Origin: an uncultured Alphaproteobacteria bacterium
GTDB taxonomy: Bacteria > Pseudomonadota > Alphaproteobacteria > Caulobacterales > Caulobacteraceae
DNA length: 9,405 nucleotides
Assembly (NCBI GenBank): GCA_903928755.1
Contig: CAIYSH010000230.1
Location: forward strand, 1 to 9,405
Direction of reading: 5' to 3'
Shown piece after piece: positions 6,634 to 9,405 of the stretch. The translations under genes and the position numbers were made by a program. Below the pieces are notes generated by a model. The model was not told the DNA's origin. It was given only the letters and a program-made list of their open reading frames with translations, and ran no database searches. Position 1 is the first letter of the stretch. Every line of letters begins with the position of its first letter.

Positions 6634-7927
6634 GGCCGATGGCCAGTTTTTGTTCGGCGATGATGGTCTTGGCTGCTGCCCAGTAGTGATAGGCCGCCCA
6701 GAAACCGGTGGGGGCCAGGATCAACAAGGCCAGGCGCAAGGACTCCGCATCAGCCCCGGCAGGTCCTGCGAAATGGTCACTCATGAAGCCAACGGCCTGG
6801 GGGGCTACAATCAGGTTCAGGACATTGGCCACCAGCAGGGAAACCGCGATGAAGGTCGCGCGCATGCTGGCCGGTGCCAGATTCTGGATCAGGGCCATGG
6901 CCGGGCCGATGTAGAAGTAGATCGCCGGGATGAAGAGCCAGAACATCAGCTGCGCGACCCAGAGTTCGTGCGTCTGGAACGCGAAAAAAGAGGGGATGGT
7001 CGAAAGGCCGACCCCAGCCGCGACCAGCCAGCAGACCCGACGCGGATCATCAAACGTGCGACGCGACAGCAGCCAGGCCATACCGACAATAGCCGCAGTT
7101 CCGGCAACCAAATGAATGGGGCCAACCAGGCCACCGGCCTGGCCGACGTCAAGGTGATAGGCGCGCTGCAGGAAGGTCGGGGTGAACCAGATCAGTCCCC
7201 AGCCCCAAAGCGCTGAAACGCCGCCCCCCATGCAGACATGGAAATAGGCTTTCTGTTTCCAGAGAAACGCCATGGACTGGGCAAAGGTGGCCTTGGTGGT
7301 CTGATCACTGGCATCCAGGCGACCGCGCACAGGTTCCTTGAGGGTCAGGAAGACCAGCACCCCCAGCAGCAGCCCCGGGACCCCGAGAACCAGAAAGGCC
7401 GAGCGCCAACCATAGAGCTTGGCCACGGCACCGGCCATGTCAGCCCCCATCCAGGCCCCCAGCGGGGCCCCCAGGGCAAAAACCGTCATGGCCATCGGCC
7501 GCCGCGCCGCTGTGAAATTGTCGGCGATGATCGAACTTGCCGGAGGTGTGCCCCCGGCTTCACCAACCCCGACTCCGATCCGTGCCAACATGAATTGCAG
7601 GTAGCTCTGGGAAAAGCCGCACAGCGCTGTCATCCCCGACCACAGCACCAGGGCCGCCGCCAGAATGTTTCTTCGGTTGGCGCGATCCGCGAGCCAGGAA
7701 ATTGGAATTCCCAGCGTGACGTAGAACACAGCCAGAGGGATGCCGGTCAGGAATGCAATTCCACTATCCGACAGGTGCAGCTCCAGTCGCATGGGCTCCA
7801 TCACCGTGGTGACGACATAGCGGTCGGCGATATTGATCGCATAGCCCAGGCACATGATCGCCAGGACATACCAGCGGGTCAGAGATGAAGGCGCAGAGAC
7901 CGGCTCAGCTTCGGTGGCTTGGGTCAG
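6626..7927 (-). CDS. MFS transporter, spinster-like, with probable CTG start
   Basis: A twelve-helix major facilitator carrier of the inner membrane, 433 residues from CTG 7927. Visible: helix 1 (residues about 18-35, RWYVLAIMCLGYAINIADRY), the loop 2-3 motif LADRANRR (about 79-86), and the helix 4-5 segment ARIGVGVGEAGGTPP (about 115-129), characteristic of the spinster-like branch. GWRSAFLVLGVPG marks helix 6. The first ATG in frame (7855) would remove the cytosolic N-terminus and the front half of helix 1 and has no ribosome site. Between the in-frame TGA at 7966-7964 and 7855 there is no ATG, GTG or TTG. CTG 7927 has AAGGAG six bases upstream, so it is the best start. Substrate unknown; proton-linked uptake is assumed from the family. 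It overlaps the hydrolase gene by 8 bases. Confidence 0.87.
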   Translation of the reverse strand: MTQATEAEPVSAPSSLTRWYVLAIMCLGYAINIADRYVVTTVMEPMRLELHLSDSGIAFLTGIPLAVFYVTLGIPISWLADRANRRNILAAALVLWSGMTALCGFSQSYLQFMLARIGVGVGEAGGTPPASSIIADNFTAARRPMAMTVFALGAPLGAWMGADMAGAVAKLYGWRSAFLVLGVPGLLLGVLVFLTLKEPVRGRLDASDQTTKATFAQSMAFLWKQKAYFHVCMGGGVSALWGWGLIWFTPTFLQRAYHLDVGQAGGLVGPIHLVAGTAAIVGMAWLLSRRTFDDPRRVCWLVAAGVGLSTIPSFFAFQTHELWVAQLMFWLFIPAIYFYIGPAMALIQNLAPASMRATFIAVSLLVANVLNLIVAPQAVGFMSDHFAGPAGADAESLRLALLILAPTGFWAAYHYWAAAKTIIAEQKLAIGHV

Positions 7928-7933
7928 AGGGGG

Positions 7934-7939
7934 CTCCTT
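7934..7939 (-). promoter_or_regulatory. Shine-Dalgarno that fixes the MFS CTG start
   Basis: AAGGAG, six bases of mostly C, then CTG ACC CAA. The placement is ideal for the CTG, and no other in-frame start is served by it. The spacer contains a run of five C on the leftward strand (7933-7929). Loss of one C there would put the ATG at 7956 (ATG TCG ATC CCA ATG) in frame, an alternative if the run length is wrong or variable. Confidence 0.6.
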
Positions 7940-8131
7940 GCATTGGGATCGACATGCCTGAGGTCACGAGGCACCTGTTTCGGAACGACGAGCCAGGGTT
8001 CAAAACCTTCACACCAGTCAATGCCTGAGCTGGACGGAGAGTTGACGTCACGACTCGGAATTAACGGGGATTACAGCGCCAGTCCATGAGCCATGGTTAC
8101 CTGATATCCTACCTCTGACCAGCAGGATTGC

Positions 8132-8151
8132 GTCAGGAGACCAGACCTGAC
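8132..8151. repeat. inverted repeat GTCAGG-N8-CCTGAC
   Basis: Perfect six-base arms GTCAGG and CCTGAC flank AGACCAGA, and further TGAC/GTCA words lie just outside (8116-8119, 8152-8155). It could form a hairpin or serve as a dimeric operator. There is no following T-run on the rightward strand, so a terminator is unlikely. Confidence 0.3.
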
Positions 8152-8354
8152 TGACACAAGGGTCGCCGAGCGCGAATCAGGAACCTGTCCAAAAACCGGG
8201 CGTCCAGACTGACCGACAAACCACAGCACGCTGCGCATACTGATGAAATCCCGCGCAGATCGAACGGGATAGCTCATATGCTGATCTTTCACATATCGCT
8301 GACGCCCGCGACCTGCCCTCACCCTCTTGCGTGTCGGCAATCTTCGTGACCTCA

Positions 8355-8369
8355 TTCTTGCAGCAAGAA
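8355..8369. promoter_or_regulatory. perfect 15-base palindrome, candidate operator of the TonB receptor gene
   Basis: TTCTTGC-A-GCAAGAA has seven-base arms with a single central base and ends 29 bases before the receptor ATG. That position is typical for a repressor site overlapping or just after a promoter, or for a short 5' leader hairpin. No copy was seen before the Rieske operon or the MFS gene, so any regulator acting here would control the receptor alone within this window. Confidence 0.45.
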
Positions 8370-8386
8370 CATACTGCGACGACTCC

Positions 8387-8393
8387 AGGGGGG
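8387..8393 (+). promoter_or_regulatory. ribosome binding site of the TonB-dependent receptor
   Basis: The purine run AGGGGGG is followed by AAAAC and the ATG at 8399. Spacing fits a Shine-Dalgarno and supports this start. Confidence 0.55.
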
Positions 8394-8398
8394 AAAAC

Positions 8399-9405
8399 AT
8401 GTTGAATACGAGAGATGGCATCACAAGGGCGCTGATGGCGTCGGTATGTCTGACCGGCCTCATGGTCGGAGGTGCAGCCAGTGCACAGACCCGTGCGGGT
8501 AGCGGTGTGCAATCCAGCGACAAGGCCGTCGAAGAAGTCGTCGTAACAGGTTCGCGCGTCAAACGTGACGGCTATGAGGCCCCCACTCCCGTATCCGTCG
8601 TGGGCCGCGACGAAATCACGAGATCGGCGACACCGAACATCGCCGACTATGTCAACACCCTTCCCGCCATTTCGGGCAGCGCCACGCCGACGACCACGGT
8701 GACCCAGGTTGGCGCAGGCCGACAAGGCATCAACTCGCTGAACCTGCGCGGCATCGGCGATGTCCGCACCCTGACCTTGCTGGACGGCCGTCGGGTCGGC
8801 GGTGCGATCAACAACGGCGTGGTCGATGTCAGCGAACTGCCGCAGCAGCTCATCGCCCGCGTTGACGTGGTGACCGGCGGCGCGTCGGCATCCTACGGGT
8901 CCGACGCCCTGTCAGGGGTCGTCAACTTCGTGCTGGACACCAGGTTCACGGGCCTGAAAGGCGAGCTGTCACGCGGCCAGACGACCTATGGCGATAACAG
9001 GAACTGGAAGGGTGCCCTGAGCTTCGGCACGGAGTTCGCCGGCGACCGCGGACATTTCCTGGTCAGCGGGGAAACCTCGCGTGAAGCGGGCATTTACGAC
9101 CCCACGAACCGCACCTGGGCGACATCCGGTTGGGCCTTCATCAACAACCCGGCCTATACAGCGACCAATGGTCAGCCGCGGGTCCTGCGTCGAAAGAACG
9201 TTGTTCTGAGCACGGCCACGCTCGGCGGTGCCATCGCCTGTTCGGCGACATCGGCCTGCGCCTCGCTGCGGGGCATTGCATTCGGACCCGGCGGCACACC
9301 CTATAATCTCGACTTCGGGTCCGTCGTCTCCGATCCGATCATGTCCGGCGGCAGCCAGGGCAGCAACAACCTGCGGAATGGGATAGATAACAGCCTGATT
9401 CCAAA
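8399..9405 (+). CDS. TonB-dependent outer-membrane receptor, N-terminal part (runs off the right edge)
   Basis: The first 335 residues of a TonB-dependent receptor, open to the end of the window; whole family members usually have 800-1000 residues. A signal peptide spans residues 1-29, with hydrophobic core about 11-25 and cleavage at ASA-Q. EEVVVTGSR (45-53) is the TonB-box-type segment so common in Caulobacter and sphingomonad receptors. The plug domain follows, roughly 60-178: PTPVSVVGRDEI, then LNLRGIGDVRTLTLLDGRRV, then RVDVVTGGASASYGSDALSG leading into VVNFVL. Barrel strands begin after this (FTGLKGELSRGQ). A loop with two close cysteines (IACSATSACASL) lies late in the fragment. It brings a large or scarce nutrient across the outer membrane with energy from TonB-ExbBD. 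It is transcribed away from the transporter and catabolic genes, and shares a regulatory-looking gap with them. Ligand not deducible. Confidence 0.9.
   Translation, partial: MLNTRDGITRALMASVCLTGLMVGGAASAQTRAGSGVQSSDKAVEEVVVTGSRVKRDGYEAPTPVSVVGRDEITRSATPNIADYVNTLPAISGSATPTTTVTQVGAGRQGINSLNLRGIGDVRTLTLLDGRRVGGAINNGVVDVSELPQQLIARVDVVTGGASASYGSDALSGVVNFVLDTRFTGLKGELSRGQTTYGDNRNWKGALSFGTEFAGDRGHFLVSGETSREAGIYDPTNRTWATSGWAFINNPAYTATNGQPRVLRRKNVVLSTATLGGAIACSATSACASLRGIAFGPGGTPYNLDFGSVVSDPIMSGGSQGSNNLRNGIDNSLIP

Larger units (their letters stand above)
7928..8398. other. divergent intergenic region, regulatory in character
   Basis: This 471-base stretch separates the leftward MFS gene from the rightward TonB-dependent receptor and holds no convincing gene. 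Leftward frames covering 8071-8562 and 8177-8725 run into the receptor gene in antisense and have no family features. It contains two copies of ATGCCTGAG (7954-7962 and 8021-8029), a TGACGTCA palindrome (8043-8050), an inverted repeat at 8132-8151, several CATA-CTGA variants (8236, 8275, 8292, 8370) and a perfect palindrome at 8355-8369. TTGACT on the leftward strand (8021-8016) could be a -35 box, but no good -10 follows. No promoter can be named with confidence on either strand. Confidence 0.6.

Noticed and set aside
7853..7855. ATG 7855 as the MFS start
   Set aside because: It cuts into transmembrane helix 1 and has no ribosome site.
6497..7888. Rightward frames (6497-7216 and 7238-7888) opposite the MFS gene
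   Set aside because: Hydrophilic mirror readings of a membrane protein gene; no motif.
8043..8050. TGACGTCA palindrome
   Set aside because: Eight-base palindromes are common by chance; no longer symmetric flanks.
8086..8118. Ten-residue rightward mini-ORF MSHGYLISYL in the divergent gap
   Set aside because: No Shine-Dalgarno upstream and far from the receptor start; unlike the mini-ORF at 5213-5239 nothing supports its use.
8071..8725. Leftward frames at 8071-8562 and 8177-8725
   Set aside because: They run through the receptor's signal peptide and plug in antisense, lack ribosome sites and look like no known family.

Overview
The window looks like chromosomal DNA of a free-living alphaproteobacterium, most likely Caulobacterales (Caulobacter, Phenylobacterium, Brevundimonas) or Sphingomonadales. 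This rests on high GC, a strong preference for G or C at third codon positions, a TonB-dependent receptor of the type abundant in those orders, and a spinster-like MFS carrier and Rieske oxygenase typical of their catabolic islands. The genus cannot be fixed from the sequence alone. No tRNA, rRNA, transposase or CRISPR array was seen.

Layout. Positions 2-97 hold what may be the tail of a rightward gene. Positions 78-5186 are a tight four-gene leftward operon, read from right to left: a Rieske-type oxygenase of the quaternary-amine demethylase group, a PLP enzyme of the Cys/Met-metabolism (cystathionine gamma-synthase/lyase) family, an OoxA/HcnB-like FAD protein with a BFD-type iron-sulfur site, and an OoxB/HcnC-like DAO-family FAD oxidase. 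Each stop codon overlaps the next start (GTGA, TGATG, ATGA), so translation is probably coupled. The 118 bases upstream (5187-5304) hold a candidate promoter, a nine-codon mini-ORF with an excellent Shine-Dalgarno sequence, and a second strong Shine-Dalgarno for the Rieske gene. Positions 5305-7927 are a second leftward pair: an MFS transporter, apparently starting at CTG, overlapping by 8 bases a secreted alpha/beta hydrolase. A 471-base divergent intergenic region (7928-8398) contains several inverted and direct repeats, including a perfect 15-base palindrome just before the rightward TonB-dependent receptor, which starts at 8399 and runs off the right edge.

How it may work together (inference). 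The receptor would take a scarce substrate across the outer membrane, the secreted hydrolase would free it from an ester or similar bond in the periplasm, and the MFS carrier would bring it into the cytoplasm. There the Rieske enzyme would oxidatively remove an N-methyl from a quaternary ammonium, the OoxAB-like flavoproteins would oxidise the resulting tertiary or secondary amine, and the PLP enzyme, which needs a free alpha-amino group, would carry out an elimination or replacement on the exposed amino acid. This order explains why a Cys/Met-family lyase sits between a demethylase and an amine oxidase. The substrate is unknown; a betaine of a gamma-substituted (sulfur- or oxygen-bearing) amino acid would fit. 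No Rieske reductase and no small [2Fe-2S] gamma subunit are present in the window.
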